64,000 nucleotides of DNA from an uncultured Acetatifactor sp. (GCA_910584435.1 CAJUAP010000012.1:1-64000), one strand, 5' to 3'. Positions 36,150 through 45,780 are shown, numbered from the stretch's first letter. The notes: generated by a model from the sequence alone, not told the origin. Program-made: numbers and translations.

Positions 36150-37088
36150 ATGGATAGTGTGACATTGACCCGTTTGATTGAGAAGATGAAACTGGAAAAC
36201 CTCACGCCGGAGATTGATGTGAAGGGGATTCGCATTACCAAGCCGGATATCAACCGTCCGGCACTGCAGATGGCAGGATATTATGAACATTTTGAAGCCA
36301 CCCGTCTGCAGATTATCGGTTTTGTGGAATACACTTACATGGAAGGGCTGCCCATTGAGAGGAAGAGAGAGGTGTATGAGGAATTCATGGGGTATGATAT
36401 TCCGGCGGTTGTATTCTGCCGCGAGCTGAAGCCTGACCCTCTGTTTCAGGAAATGGCAATTAAGCATAGGATTCCATTGCTTTCGTCTAAGAAGACCACA
36501 TCCGCATTTATGGCAGAGTCCATTCGGTGGCTGAATGTGAAGCTTGCTCCCTGCATTTCCGTACATGGCGTACTGGTGGATGTGTTCGGAGAGGGGGTTC
36601 TGATCACAGGAGAGAGCGGTATCGGTAAGTCCGAGGCAGCATTGGAACTGGTAAAACGGGGACACCGCCTGGTGACGGACGATGTGGTGGAGCTTAGGAA
36701 AGTCAGCGATGATACCCTGATTGGCTCCGCGCCTGATGTGACCAAGAATCTGATTGAGCTGCGGGGGATTGGCATTGTGGATGTGAAGGCCATGTTTGGA
36801 GCATCCGCTGTAAAAGATACCCAGAACATAGATCTGGTGATTAATTTAGAGGATTGGGATAAGGATAAGGAGTATGACAGATTAGGGCTGGAGGAAAATT
36901 ATACGGAATATCTGGGGAATAAGATTGTCTGCCATAATATTCCGATCCGGCCGGGACGGAATCTGTCCATTATCTGTGAGTCCGCGGCAGTGAACCACCG
37001 GCAGAAGAAAATGGGCTACAATGCGGCGCAGGAATTATACAACCGGGTACAGAATTCTCTGGCGAGAAGAAGGGATGAGGAAGAGTAA
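36150..37088 (+). CDS. hprK: HPr kinase/phosphorylase
   Basis: About 312 residues, with H139-G, P-loop GESGIGKS at 154-161, and the HprK family signature LIELRGIGIVDV, plus the C-terminal RPGRNLSIICESAA block. It phosphorylates and dephosphorylates Ser46 of HPr or Crh in carbon catabolite control. AGAGGAAACGT lies before ATG 36150; the frame extends to 36132. The window also encodes an HPr-like protein with Ser46 but without His15 at 41167, a probable substrate. Confidence 0.96.
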   Translation: MDSVTLTRLIEKMKLENLTPEIDVKGIRITKPDINRPALQMAGYYEHFEATRLQIIGFVEYTYMEGLPIERKREVYEEFMGYDIPAVVFCRELKPDPLFQEMAIKHRIPLLSSKKTTSAFMAESIRWLNVKLAPCISVHGVLVDVFGEGVLITGESGIGKSEAALELVKRGHRLVTDDVVELRKVSDDTLIGSAPDVTKNLIELRGIGIVDVKAMFGASAVKDTQNIDLVINLEDWDKDKEYDRLGLEENYTEYLGNKIVCHNIPIRPGRNLSIICESAAVNHRQKKMGYNAAQELYNRVQNSLARRRDEEE

Positions 37089-37152
37089 AGGGAAGGCGTC
37101 AGGGGAGAAGGCTGTAAAAACAGGAGGCGTATTGGAAGTCGAGGATAAGGAT

Positions 37153-37245
37153 CTGTCCAGAAATAACTTGTGCAATTGCATGCAAGTTTTTAGCTTTGTT
37201 TCCCGGGCTTATGATAGTCAAAACGCACAAGTTATTTCACGACAG
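37153..37245 (+). repeat. Long inverted repeat between hprK and the ROK kinase gene
   Basis: Arms 37153-37173 and 37225-37245 are complementary over about 19 of 21 bases (CTGTC, two mismatched bases, then GAAATAACTTGTGC), with a 51-base centre. There is no U-tract and no terminal duplication I can see. Could be a small MITE-like element or an RNA hairpin separating the two genes. Confidence 0.7.
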
Positions 37246-37306
37246 TTCCTAAGAAATTGCGCAGGGAAAGAGTTCAGGAGGATGAGAAGGGAAGGAAGGG
37301 TGCTGT

Positions 37307-38254
37307 ATGGACAGCTATGTGTTTGGCGTTGACATTGGAGGAACTACCGTGAAGATGGGGCTGTTCGGCATGGAAGGTAGTCTGCTGGAACAGTGGGAGA
37401 TACCCACGGTGAAGGAAAACGAAGGTGCTGCGATTCTGCCGGATATCATCCGCAGTATTCAGGCGAAAATGGATGAGAAGGGAATTGCGCAGCAGAATGT
37501 GGCAGGTATCGGTGTGGGTGCGCCGGGAGCGGTGGACAGCGAAGGTACTTTGGTGGGAGGTGCTGTCAATATTGGCTGGAAGCCTTTTAACATACCGGAG
37601 GCAATTAAGGCATATATTAATGTACCGGTAAAGGCCGTCAATGATGCCAATGCTGCGGCTTACGGCGAGATGTGGCAGGGCGGCGGCAGGGGCAGCAGCA
37701 ATATGGTTGCGGTGACTCTTGGTACCGGTGTGGGCGGCGGCATTGTGGTAAATGGGAACATTCTCACCGGTGTAACAGGTGCGGGCGGTGAAATCGGACA
37801 TATTCATATAGTGGATGAGGAAGAGGAAATCTGCGGCTGCGGCAACAGAGGATGTCTGGAACAATATGCTTCCGCCACAGGCATCGCGCGTCTTGCAAGG
37901 CGTCGGCTGGCAAAGGACGGGAAGCCGAGTGATCTGCGGGAGATGGAGGCCGTCTCTGCCAAAAATGTGTTTGATGCAGTCAAGGCCGGGGACGAAGTCG
38001 CCATTGAAATTGCAGAGCAGTTTGGAGATTACCTGGGTAAGGGGCTGGCGGCAGTGGCAGCAGTGGTGAACCCGGAAGTATTCGTCATCGGAGGCGGTGT
38101 CTCCAAAGCAGGAGAGATATTGTTATCCTTTGTGGAACCGGCATATCAAAGGTATGCCTTCCATCAGTGCAGAGGGGCAAAGTTTGTCCTGGCAAAACTC
38201 GGAAACGATGCAGGTATCTATGGCGCTGCCGGTGTGATTATAAAAAAGGGTTAA
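37307..38254 (+). CDS. ROK-family glucokinase
   Basis: A 315-residue sugar kinase. ATP-binding FGVDIGGTTVKMGLF at the N terminus, catalytic-Asp region NDANAAAYGE, phosphate motif LGTGVGGGIV, and the ROK zinc motif with ligands in GEIGHIHI and CGCGNRGCLEQYAS. It probably phosphorylates glucose, feeding glycolysis. It lies between hprK and murB in the conserved core order. GGAAGG precedes the ATG. Confidence 0.93.
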   Translation: MDSYVFGVDIGGTTVKMGLFGMEGSLLEQWEIPTVKENEGAAILPDIIRSIQAKMDEKGIAQQNVAGIGVGAPGAVDSEGTLVGGAVNIGWKPFNIPEAIKAYINVPVKAVNDANAAAYGEMWQGGGRGSSNMVAVTLGTGVGGGIVVNGNILTGVTGAGGEIGHIHIVDEEEEICGCGNRGCLEQYASATGIARLARRRLAKDGKPSDLREMEAVSAKNVFDAVKAGDEVAIEIAEQFGDYLGKGLAAVAAVVNPEVFVIGGGVSKAGEILLSFVEPAYQRYAFHQCRGAKFVLAKLGNDAGIYGAAGVIIKKG

Positions 38255-38277
38255 TTTTGTAAAGGAAAAGAAGTGCA

Positions 38278-39198
38278 ATGATTAGTAAAGCAGTGGTTGA
38301 GGCATTACAGCAATTTGTACCTGATGAAAACATACTCTTACAGGAGCCGATGGCAGGTCACACTACATTTCGGATAGGAGGACCTGCCGATTGCTTTGTG
38401 CAGTTGGAGAGTGGGGAACAGCTGAAAAAGGTGCAGAAGTATCTGCATTTAGTGGGGGTTCCGTTTTTTATTCTGGGGAACGGAAGTAATCTGCTGGTGA
38501 AGGATGAGGGATATGGAGGAGTTATCCTGCAGATTGGTAAGAAAATGAGCAGAATCTCGGTACAGGGCTGCCGTATTGTGGCCCAGGCAGGAGCTGCATT
38601 GAGTCAGGCAGCCCATGCGGCTCTGGAGCATGGATTGACCGGTTTGGAGTTCGCTTCCGGCATTCCGGGTACGGTGGGCGGCGGCGTAGTTATGAATGCC
38701 GGCGCCTACGGAGGCGAGATGAGTCAGGTGGTGACGGAGGTCACGGTGGTCAACAGCGAAGGTGAGACATTAAAACTTGACAATTCCACCATGGAATTCG
38801 GCTACCGCACCAGCATTATCAAGCATTCTTCCTTTACCGTGACAGAGGTGGCATTCTGTCTGGAGCGTGGGGATAAGGAGTCAATTAAGACACGGATGGA
38901 AGAATTGGCCGCCAGGCGGAAGGAGAAACAGCCCTTGGAATATCCCAGTGCGGGCAGCACATTCAAACGGCCGGAAGGACGATTTGCAGGTCAGTTGATT
39001 ATGGAAGCAGGATTCAGGGGATTCCAGATCGGCGGCGCCAGAGTGTCAGATAAACATTGCGGCTTTATTATCAATACCGGGGAAGCGACTGCGGAGGATG
39101 TGAGACAAATCATTGCAGAGATTCAGAGACAGGTAAAGGACAGGTTTCATGTAGCATTGGAGACAGAAGTGGTGTTTTTAGGTTGGGAGGACATATGA
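38278..39198 (+). CDS. murB: UDP-N-acetylenolpyruvoylglucosamine reductase
   Basis: A 306-residue MurB. FAD-binding motif FFILGNGSNLLV, the GLEFASGIPGTVGGGVVMNAGAYG block, YRTSIIK, SAGSTFKRPEG with the catalytic Ser, and C-terminal catalytic Glu near ALETEVVFLG. It reduces UDP-GlcNAc-enolpyruvate to UDP-MurNAc in peptidoglycan synthesis. The last bases overlap the rapZ start (ATGA). Confidence 0.96.
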   Translation: MISKAVVEALQQFVPDENILLQEPMAGHTTFRIGGPADCFVQLESGEQLKKVQKYLHLVGVPFFILGNGSNLLVKDEGYGGVILQIGKKMSRISVQGCRIVAQAGAALSQAAHAALEHGLTGLEFASGIPGTVGGGVVMNAGAYGGEMSQVVTEVTVVNSEGETLKLDNSTMEFGYRTSIIKHSSFTVTEVAFCLERGDKESIKTRMEELAARRKEKQPLEYPSAGSTFKRPEGRFAGQLIMEAGFRGFQIGGARVSDKHCGFIINTGEATAEDVRQIIAEIQRQVKDRFHVALETEVVFLGWEDI

Positions 39199-40058
39199 GA
39201 TTTGTAGTGGTAACAGGGATGAGCGGCGGTGGCAAAAGCACCGCCCTGAAGATGCTGGAGGATGCCGGCTTTTATTGTGTGGACAACCTACCTGTGTCTT
39301 TGATTGAGAAGTTTGTAGAACTGATTTCCCTGCCCGGCAGTGAGGTGAGCAAGGTAGTATTGGGACTGGATGTGCGTTCCGACCAGTCTTTTGAGGATGC
39401 TACCAGAACCCTGGAAAAATTGAAACGGGAGGGATGCAAGCTTGAGATACTTTTTATGGATGCAGAAACCAATGTGCTGATCAAACGATACAAGGAAACC
39501 AGGCGTATTCATCCGCTGGCAGCGGACGGGCGTGTGGAGGACGGCGTCAGGGCGGAACGGAAAGTGCTGGAAAATATCCGGCGTCATGCGGATTATGTCA
39601 TTGACACCACCAATCTGCTGACCAGAGAACTAAAAGAGGAACTTGACCGTATTTTTGTAGAGAATGGTGAATATAATAGTCTCATGGTAACGGTCATGTC
39701 CTTTGGTTTCAAACATGGCATTCCGGCGGATGCGGATCTGGTGCTGGATGTCCGTTTCCTTCCCAATCCTTTCTATATAGAGGATTTGAAGTATAAGACA
39801 GGAAATGACAGGGAAGTTCAGGAATATGTTATGAGCTTTCCCGAGGCGGGAGCGTTCATGGAAAAGCTTACGGACATGATACAATTTCTGATACCAAATT
39901 ATGTCAAGGAAGGGAAATACCGTCTGGTGATCGCCATCGGCTGTACCGGAGGAAAACACCGCAGTGTGACGCTCGCCAATGAATTATTTCAGCGGATGAA
40001 GGACAAGGGAAAGTATGGTATTAAATTGTATCACAGAGATGTAACGCAGCAGGTATAA
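39195..40058 (+). CDS. rapZ: RNase adapter/nucleotide-binding protein RapZ (YvcJ)
   Basis: A 287-residue protein with Walker A GMSGGGKST near residue 8 and the C-terminal block IAIGCTGGKHRSVTLANEL characteristic of RapZ/YvcJ. It binds GTP/ATP and, in other bacteria, links cell-envelope metabolism to RNA control. It starts within the murB stop codon. In Bacillus subtilis the order is yvcJ-yvcK-whiA-crh; here yvcK is absent between rapZ and whiA. Confidence 0.95.
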   Translation: MRFVVVTGMSGGGKSTALKMLEDAGFYCVDNLPVSLIEKFVELISLPGSEVSKVVLGLDVRSDQSFEDATRTLEKLKREGCKLEILFMDAETNVLIKRYKETRRIHPLAADGRVEDGVRAERKVLENIRRHADYVIDTTNLLTRELKEELDRIFVENGEYNSLMVTVMSFGFKHGIPADADLVLDVRFLPNPFYIEDLKYKTGNDREVQEYVMSFPEAGAFMEKLTDMIQFLIPNYVKEGKYRLVIAIGCTGGKHRSVTLANELFQRMKDKGKYGIKLYHRDVTQQV

Positions 40059-40102
40059 AGTCATTCCGTTAGAGAGTGTGTGTAAGGAAGGAGCCGGAGG
40101 CT

Positions 40103-40984
40103 ATGTCGTTTTCCAGTGAGGTCAAGAAGGAGCTGGCGAAGCAGGTCAGTTCTGCCAGACATTGCCAGATAGCGGAGCTGGCAGCGATGATGCATTTCTG
40201 CGGACAGTATGGGCGGGACGAAAAAGGCGGTTTTACGATTGGATTTCAAACAGAAAATGAAGCTGTTGTCAGAAAAGGCTTTACATTATTAAGAAAAACA
40301 TTTAATATAGATACGGATACTACGTTAGAAGAACAACAGATTAAGGATGTACTGCAAAAGCTGGGAAATTTGGAAGAGCCGGTCAGCCCGCTTCTGATGA
40401 AAAACTCTTGCTGCCAGAGAGCCTTTCTCAGAGGGGCGTTTTTGAGTATAGGTTCTATCAGCGACCCGGCCAAAGGATATCATCTGGAATTTGACTGCTG
40501 CGACGAGGCCAAGGCGAAACAGCTGCAGGAGCTGATGAAAGGGTTTGACATTGAGGCCAGGATTATCTTCCGGAAGAAATATTATGTGGTATATCTGAAA
40601 GAAGGGGCCGGCATTGTAGATTTTCTGGGTGTCTGTGAGGCACCGGTATCGCTGATGAGCCTGGAAAATCTGCGCATACTGAAGGAAATGCGTAATTCCG
40701 TCAACAGACGTGTGAACTGTGAGACTGCCAATATTGCAAGGACGGTCAACGCTGCGGCAAGACAGGTGGAAGATATTAAGTATCTGGAAAAGTATTATGG
40801 TTATCAGAATCTGCCCGAATCTCTGCGTCAAATGGCAGAGGTGCGTCTGGAGAATCCGGATGTGCCTTTGAAGGAGTTAGGGTTCTGTTTTAACCCGCCC
40901 ATAGGTAAATCCGGTGTAAACCATAGACTGCGCAAGCTCAGTGAACTTGCGGATAAGGTCAGGCTGTCACAACTGGAAGTGTAA
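40103..40984 (+). CDS. whiA: DNA-binding protein WhiA
   Basis: About 293 residues, with the N-terminal LAGLIDADG-like WhiA domain (SFSSEVKKELAKQV, CCQRAFLRGAFLSIGSI) and the C-terminal HTH (RLENPDVPLKELG, IGKSGVNHRLRKL). Influences cell division and chromosome segregation in Firmicutes. Start at ATG 40103 after AAGGAGCCGGAGG. Confidence 0.96.
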   Translation: MSFSSEVKKELAKQVSSARHCQIAELAAMMHFCGQYGRDEKGGFTIGFQTENEAVVRKGFTLLRKTFNIDTDTTLEEQQIKDVLQKLGNLEEPVSPLLMKNSCCQRAFLRGAFLSIGSISDPAKGYHLEFDCCDEAKAKQLQELMKGFDIEARIIFRKKYYVVYLKEGAGIVDFLGVCEAPVSLMSLENLRILKEMRNSVNRRVNCETANIARTVNAAARQVEDIKYLEKYYGYQNLPESLRQMAEVRLENPDVPLKELGFCFNPPIGKSGVNHRLRKLSELADKVRLSQLEV

Positions 40985-41008
40985 GTGGGTTGTACATGGA
41001 AGGAATGG

Positions 41009-41045
41009 TAACAGTTCAGACAGGCCGCTGAACTGCTGCATGAAT
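41009..41045 (+). repeat. Short palindrome family R4
   Basis: ACAGTTCAGACAGGCCGCTG followed by AACTGCTG contains CAGTTCAG/CTGAACTG arms. Similar pieces occur near 6601-6630, 29003-29030, 29154-29178 and 57027-57045, always between genes. Confidence 0.55.
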
Positions 41046-41166
41046 GCACACAGAATGTAATAGTATGCGGAACGTTCCTGTTCGGGGACGGTAAGGAGCT
41101 GTTAAAGTTCCTGAGGAGAATGGATTTTGGATGGATGTCCGCCTGGGCGGGCAGGGAGGTATGAGT

Positions 41167-41427
41167 ATGACAACGAAAAATATTCGTGTTAAACTGGAAA
41201 GCGGAGCTGAGGCAAGGCCGGTGGCGCTATTGGTCCAGGAGGCCAGTAAGTATGACAGCGTTATTTATATCCAGGCCGGCGGCAGAAGGGTGAACGCCAA
41301 GAGTATTATGGGTATGATGAGCCTGGGATTAAGTACCGGTGTGGAACTGGAAGTTTCTGCAGACGGAGCGGACGAGAAAGCCGCCGTGGAAGGGATTGAC
41401 GTTTTCTTAAGCGGGAAAGGTGCATAG
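41167..41427 (+). CDS. Crh-like HPr-family protein lacking His15
   Basis: An 86-residue HPr-fold protein. Aligned to HPr, the phosphocarrier site GLHARPA reads G13-A-E15-A-R-P-V, so the histidine that takes phosphate from enzyme I is replaced by Glu15. The regulatory site VNAKS46IMGMMSLG is intact. It therefore cannot work in PTS sugar uptake but can be phosphorylated by HprK, as for Bacillus Crh (Gln15), also encoded after whiA. GGAGG lies 7 bases before ATG 41167. Likely a dedicated catabolite-control partner. Confidence 0.85.
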   Translation: MTTKNIRVKLESGAEARPVALLVQEASKYDSVIYIQAGGRRVNAKSIMGMMSLGLSTGVELEVSADGADEKAAVEGIDVFLSGKGA

Positions 41428-41486
41428 ACTGGTCTGCTGGGGAGATGGTGTTGTATGGTTCATAAATAAGATAAGGGGAGATGCAG

Positions 41487-42395
41487 ATGAGCAAAAAACT
41501 CCTTTTTGTATATAATCCTAAAGCGGGAAAAGCATTGATCAGAAACAAATTGGCAGATATTCTGGATATTTTTGCCAGAGCCGGTTATGAAATCACCGTG
41601 GTGCCCACACAGAAAAGCGGCGATGCCAGAGAAGCGGTGGAGAAGCGCACTGATGACTATGAAATTGTAGCGTGCAGCGGCGGAGACGGCACTTTGGACG
41701 AAGTGGTGACGGGAATGATCAGGAGCGGTATCCGGACACCCATAGGCTATATTCCCGCAGGCAGCACCAATGATTTCGGAGGGAGTCTGTCGCTGCCGAA
41801 GAAAATGGTGAATGCAGCACAAACCATTGTGCAGGGCGTTAATTTTCCCTGTGACGTGGGGGCCTTTAACGATGACATCTTTGTATATATTGCTGCATTT
41901 GGGCTTTTTACGGATGTATCTTATGAGACCGGGCAGGATATGAAGAATATTCTGGGATATATTGCATATCTGCTGGAAGGGATGAAACGGCTTTCTTCCG
42001 TACATTCTTTTCCTATGAAAGTGTGCTGGGAAGAAAATGAGGTGGAAGAGGAATTTATTTTTGGTATGATCACCAATTCTGTCTCTGTGGGAGGCTTTAA
42101 AAATATTACCGGCAGGAATGTGAAACTGGACGATGGGGTTTTTGAAGTGACTTTGATTAAGAATCCCAGGAACCCGGTGGAATTAAATAATATTATGCTG
42201 GCATTGCTGAACCGCAATATCGATTCTCAGGCCATGTATTGTTTCCGTACAGCAGAGCTTTCCCTGGAATCGGAAGAAGAGGTTGCGTGGACGCTGGATG
42301 GAGAAAACGGCGGTGCACATAAGAAGGTAGTAATACGCAATATGTACAGGGAAATGGAGATACGGGTAGGCAGTGTTTCTCCGAAAGGAAGGTAA
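41487..42395 (+). CDS. Diacylglycerol kinase-family lipid kinase
   Basis: About 302 residues of the DagK/YegS/BmrU family: LLFVYNPKAGK, the catalytic-loop CSGGDGTLDEVV, and GSTNDFGGSL. Phosphorylates diacylglycerol or a related lipid at the membrane. GGGGAG precedes ATG 41487; a start 6 bases earlier would leave no spacing. A terminator follows at 42541. Confidence 0.92.
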   Translation: MSKKLLFVYNPKAGKALIRNKLADILDIFARAGYEITVVPTQKSGDAREAVEKRTDDYEIVACSGGDGTLDEVVTGMIRSGIRTPIGYIPAGSTNDFGGSLSLPKKMVNAAQTIVQGVNFPCDVGAFNDDIFVYIAAFGLFTDVSYETGQDMKNILGYIAYLLEGMKRLSSVHSFPMKVCWEENEVEEEFIFGMITNSVSVGGFKNITGRNVKLDDGVFEVTLIKNPRNPVELNNIMLALLNRNIDSQAMYCFRTAELSLESEEEVAWTLDGENGGAHKKVVIRNMYREMEIRVGSVSPKGR

Positions 42396-42540
42396 TGGCT
42401 GGAAATTCCGTTCAGGATTCCCGCGGAAGGAAAAGTATAGGGAAATAAGGCGGAAGTATCATATGTGAATGCATCGGGAGTGAAGGCGGAATGCAGCAGC
42501 CGGGGGATCTTTTTGAAATTGAATATGGCGAGGGTAAGAA

Positions 42541-42575
42541 AACGGGAAATCTGATATAACAGATTTCCCGTTTTT
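42541..42575 (+). terminator. Intrinsic terminator
   Basis: A 13-bp perfect stem AACGGGAAATCTG/CAGATTTCCCGTT with loop ATATAA, then five T. Ends the rapZ-whiA-HPr-lipid kinase transcript. Confidence 0.93.
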
Positions 42576-42585
42576 GGCTGAACCG

Positions 42586-42729
42586 TTGTTACTGTTTGCT
42601 CCGTTCACAGTAACAGATGCACAGAAATTGCAAAAGCGGCGATTTCGTGCGCAGCTTGGGATTATTCATGCAAAATATGCATGGAAACACCTCACGGCAG
42701 TGACGAGTGAACAGTAACGAACCGTTACC
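42586..42729 (-). repeat. Intergenic repeat family R3, reverse copy
   Basis: The reverse complement matches 56794-56924: GGTAACGGTTCGTTACTG / CACTGCCGTGAGGTGTTT / TTTTGCATGAA / TTTCTGTGCATCTGTTAC. About 140 bp with many short inverted segments (CATGCAAAATATGCATG). No coding potential. Probably a non-autonomous dispersed element or a structured RNA. Confidence 0.75.
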
Positions 42730-42829
42730 TTTTTTGCATTTATATTTCGGAAATCTCTTGCAAAATATGAATTAATATGATATCATAATAATATCATATT
42801 AATTGGAAAAAGAAAGAAGAGGTAATAGT

Positions 42830-43858
42830 ATGGACGAGAAAGTACTGAATGGGAAAAAGAATGGAATGAAGGCTTTGTTATTGGTGCTGCTATGTTACAT
42901 TTTGGATATTATTGTGTTTGCCTTCTCTGTGGCATATGTGGATAAAGCGGTAACAGCACTGCCGGTCATAGGGCTGGCTGCAAGTATCATTGTTTTCTGT
43001 ACGGCATGGATATTTTTCTGCGGCCTGAAAGTATTAAAGCCCCAGGAAGCGCTGGTGCTTACCTTGTTTGGCAAGTATGTCGGGACGCTGAAGGACAGCG
43101 GATTTTATTATGTGAATCCTTTCTGCACTGCGGTGAATCCTGCGGCTAAGACAAGATTGAATCAAAGCGGAGATGTTACGGAGACCGGCAGCATTGCGGC
43201 TGTAGTAGGGGCAGTACAGGGATCGGCGAATCTGGAGATAACAAGCAATAAACTGTCATTAAAGATTATGACGCTGAACAACAGCCGGCAGAAGATTAAC
43301 GACTGCCTGGGCAATCCCATAGAAATCGGAATCGCGGTTACATGGAAGATTGTGGATACGGCCAAAGCAGTGTTTAATGTGAATAATTACAAGGAATTTC
43401 TGTCGCTGCAATGTGACAGTGCACTGCGGAATGTGGTTCGTTCTTATCCTTATGATGTGGCGCCCAATGTGGATACCACCGGCGACGGCGTGGCGGATGA
43501 GGGCAGCCTGCGGGGGTCCAGTGAGGTGGTAGCAGCCAGAATTCGGGATGAAATACAGACCCGTGTGGAAGAAGCCGGAATTGAGATTATTGAGGCAAGA
43601 ATTACTTATCTGGCATATGCACCTGAAATTGCAGCCGTAATGCTGCAGCGCCAGCAGGCTTCGGCTATCGTTGACGCCCGTAAGATGATTGTGGACGGGG
43701 CAGTGGGTATGGTGGAAATGGCTTTGGAGCGTCTCAATGAAAAAGAAGTGGTGCATTTGGATGAAGAGCGCAAGGCGGCTATGGTTTCCAATCTGCTGGT
43801 GGTGCTGTGTGGGAACCGGGATGCCCAGCCTGTAGTAAATTCAGGGAGCTTGTATTAG
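42830..43858 (+). CDS. SPFH/band 7 domain protein
   Basis: About 342 residues. Two adjacent N-terminal membrane spans (residues about 13-65), then an SPFH domain ([35 protein letters not shown]) and a C-terminal helical tail with [20 protein letters not shown]. Flotillin-like membrane organiser. Ends one base before the small gene at 43860, with which it is often paired in Clostridia. AGAAGAGG lies before ATG 42830. Confidence 0.9.
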   Translation: MDEKVLNGKKNGMKALLLVLLCYILDIIVFAFSVAYVDKAVTALPVIGLAASIIVFCTAWIFFCGLKVLKPQEALVLTLFGKYVGTLKDSGFYYVNPFCTAVNPAAKTRLNQSGDVTETGSIAAVVGAVQGSANLEITSNKLSLKIMTLNNSRQKINDCLGNPIEIGIAVTWKIVDTAKAVFNVNNYKEFLSLQCDSALRNVVRSYPYDVAPNVDTTGDGVADEGSLRGSSEVVAARIRDEIQTRVEEAGIEIIEARITYLAYAPEIAAVMLQRQQASAIVDARKMIVDGAVGMVEMALERLNEKEVVHLDEERKAAMVSNLLVVLCGNRDAQPVVNSGSLY

Positions 43859-43859
43859 T

Positions 43860-44057
43860 ATGGCGGATAACAAGAAGCAGGTGCCGCTGAGGCTGTCTCC
43901 CAAACTATATGATGCCATTGCCGCATGGGCGGAGGATGATTTCCGTTCGGTCAACGGACAGATTGAATATCTGCTGACCGAATGTGTCCGCCAGCGCAGG
44001 AAGAATGGAAAGTATGTGCCGGATGAGCTGGACGTTCCGCCCGCATTGGATATATAA
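43860..44057 (+). CDS. Small Arc-like ribbon-helix-helix protein
   Basis: A 65-residue protein: [20 protein letters not shown] followed by [11 protein letters not shown] has the strand-helix-helix layout of Arc/MetJ DNA-binding proteins. It starts 1 bp after the SPFH stop and is likely co-translated; whether it binds DNA or the SPFH protein is unknown. Confidence 0.8.
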   Translation: MADNKKQVPLRLSPKLYDAIAAWAEDDFRSVNGQIEYLLTECVRQRRKNGKYVPDELDVPPALDI

Positions 44058-44239
44058 GTATTAAAATTATAAAAAGTTTACTTGTATAGGAATCCATTTT
44101 AAAGTATACTCATATTAGCCGTAGTAGTATGATAGTTCCGCCGCGCGGTGCCGGAGAATTCCGGTGCCGGAGTGAAACGCGGGGTAACAGGGTGCGGAAA
44201 TATGAAAAAGTACAGGATAATGTGCGGAAATGAGGAGAT

Positions 44240-45754
44240 ATGTCGGATAGGTTTGATGAAGGCGAAGAGACGAAAGAGGAGAAGGTTGACCTGACAGAGG
44301 GGCATGAAGATGCTTCCGCAACGAAAAATGCGGGAAAAAGCGATAACAGTGATTATGAAGATGTGTGTTTTATCTGCCGCCGGCCGGAGAGCAAGGCGGG
44401 GAAGATGATTAAACTGCCCAATCATATCTGCATCTGTGATGACTGCATGCATAAGACCATGGAGACAGTGAGCCAGTTTGATTACCAGGGAATGCTGAAC
44501 AATCCCCAGTTTCAGAATGAGCTGGACCAAATGGCCAAGAAGGGATTTCCCAATATCAGTTTCGTGAATCTGGCTGATCTGCAGGGGGACGGAGGTATTC
44601 CCAACAAGCAGAAATTGAAGAAAAAGAAGAAAAAAGAAGGCCAGGAGCCGGTGCTGAATATCAAGAATATCCCTGCGCCTCATAAGATTAAGGCCAGTCT
44701 GGACGAATATGTGGTGGGGCAGGATCATGCCAAGAAGGTAATCTCCGTAGCCGTTTATAATCACTATAAACGTGTGGCTACCAATACCATGGACGAGATT
44801 GAGATAGAGAAGTCCAATATGCTGATGATAGGACCTACGGGCAGCGGCAAGACATATCTGGTGAAAACGCTGGCCCGGCTGCTGGATGTGCCGCTGGCCA
44901 TTGCGGATGCCACATCCCTGACCGAAGCGGGTTATATCGGCGATGATATTGAATCGGTGGTGTCCAAGCTTCTGGCCGCAGCGGACAATGATGTGGAGAA
45001 GGCGGAGCAGGGTATCATCTTCATTGACGAGATAGACAAGATTGCCAAGAAAAAGAATACCAACAGCCGGGATGTGAGCGGTGAAAGCGTCCAGCAGGGA
45101 ATGCTGAAGCTTCTGGAAGGCGCGGAAGTGGAGGTGCCCGTTGGGGCGAACAGTAAGAATGCCATGGTGCCGCTTGCCACGGTCAACACCCGGAATATAC
45201 TGTTTATCTGCGGTGGGGCATTTCCTGAGCTGGAAGACATTATCAAGGAGCGGTTGAATAAGTCAGCATCCATCGGATTTAATTCGGAGCTGAAGGATAA
45301 ATATAATAAGGATAAGAATATTCTCTCCAGGGTAACTGTGGAGGATATCAGGAAATTCGGTATGATACCGGAGTTTATCGGACGTCTGCCCATTATTTAT
45401 ACTTTGGAGGGGCTGACCAGGGATATGCTGGTAAAGATATTGAAAGAGCCGAAAAACGCTATTTTGAAGCAGTATCAAAAGCTGCTGGAACTGGATGAAG
45501 TAAAGCTGGAATTTAATGATGACGCGCTGGAAGCCATTGCGGATAAGGCCATGGAAAGAGATACGGGAGCCAGGGCATTGCGCTCTATTATTGAAGATTT
45601 TATGCTGGATATTATGTATGAGATACCTAAGGATGACAATATCGGGAAGGTGACAATCACAAGAGAGTACATTCTGGGAACCGGCGGGCCTGTGATTGAT
45701 ATCCGTGGGAATCAATTATTGGAAGTCCGCGATCAGGGAAAACAGAATTCATAA
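44240..45754 (+). CDS. clpX: ClpX-like AAA+ unfoldase
   Basis: A 504-residue ClpX. Zinc-binding N-terminal domain CFIC...CICDDC (residues about 43-75), Walker A GPTGSGKT, pore loop GYIGDDIES (GYVG equivalent), Walker B IIFIDEIDKI, and the ClpP-docking region RDVSGESVQQG onwards. It is about 80 residues longer than typical ClpX, with an acidic N-terminal extension and a lysine-rich insert (KKKKKK near 130) between the zinc domain and AAA+ core. clpP and tig are not adjacent, so this may be a second ClpX. Confidence 0.92.
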   Translation: MSDRFDEGEETKEEKVDLTEGHEDASATKNAGKSDNSDYEDVCFICRRPESKAGKMIKLPNHICICDDCMHKTMETVSQFDYQGMLNNPQFQNELDQMAKKGFPNISFVNLADLQGDGGIPNKQKLKKKKKKEGQEPVLNIKNIPAPHKIKASLDEYVVGQDHAKKVISVAVYNHYKRVATNTMDEIEIEKSNMLMIGPTGSGKTYLVKTLARLLDVPLAIADATSLTEAGYIGDDIESVVSKLLAAADNDVEKAEQGIIFIDEIDKIAKKKNTNSRDVSGESVQQGMLKLLEGAEVEVPVGANSKNAMVPLATVNTRNILFICGGAFPELEDIIKERLNKSASIGFNSELKDKYNKDKNILSRVTVEDIRKFGMIPEFIGRLPIIYTLEGLTRDMLVKILKEPKNAILKQYQKLLELDEVKLEFNDDALEAIADKAMERDTGARALRSIIEDFMLDIMYEIPKDDNIGKVTITREYILGTGGPVIDIRGNQLLEVRDQGKQNS

Positions 45755-45780
45755 GGGCAGTTGAATCTGCGGAAGAATAA

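Noticed and set aside
36150..37088. Link between housekeeping hprK and the HprK-like gene of the cluster
   Set aside because: They share only the P-loop context; the cluster protein lacks the HprK signature block, so they are not duplicates.
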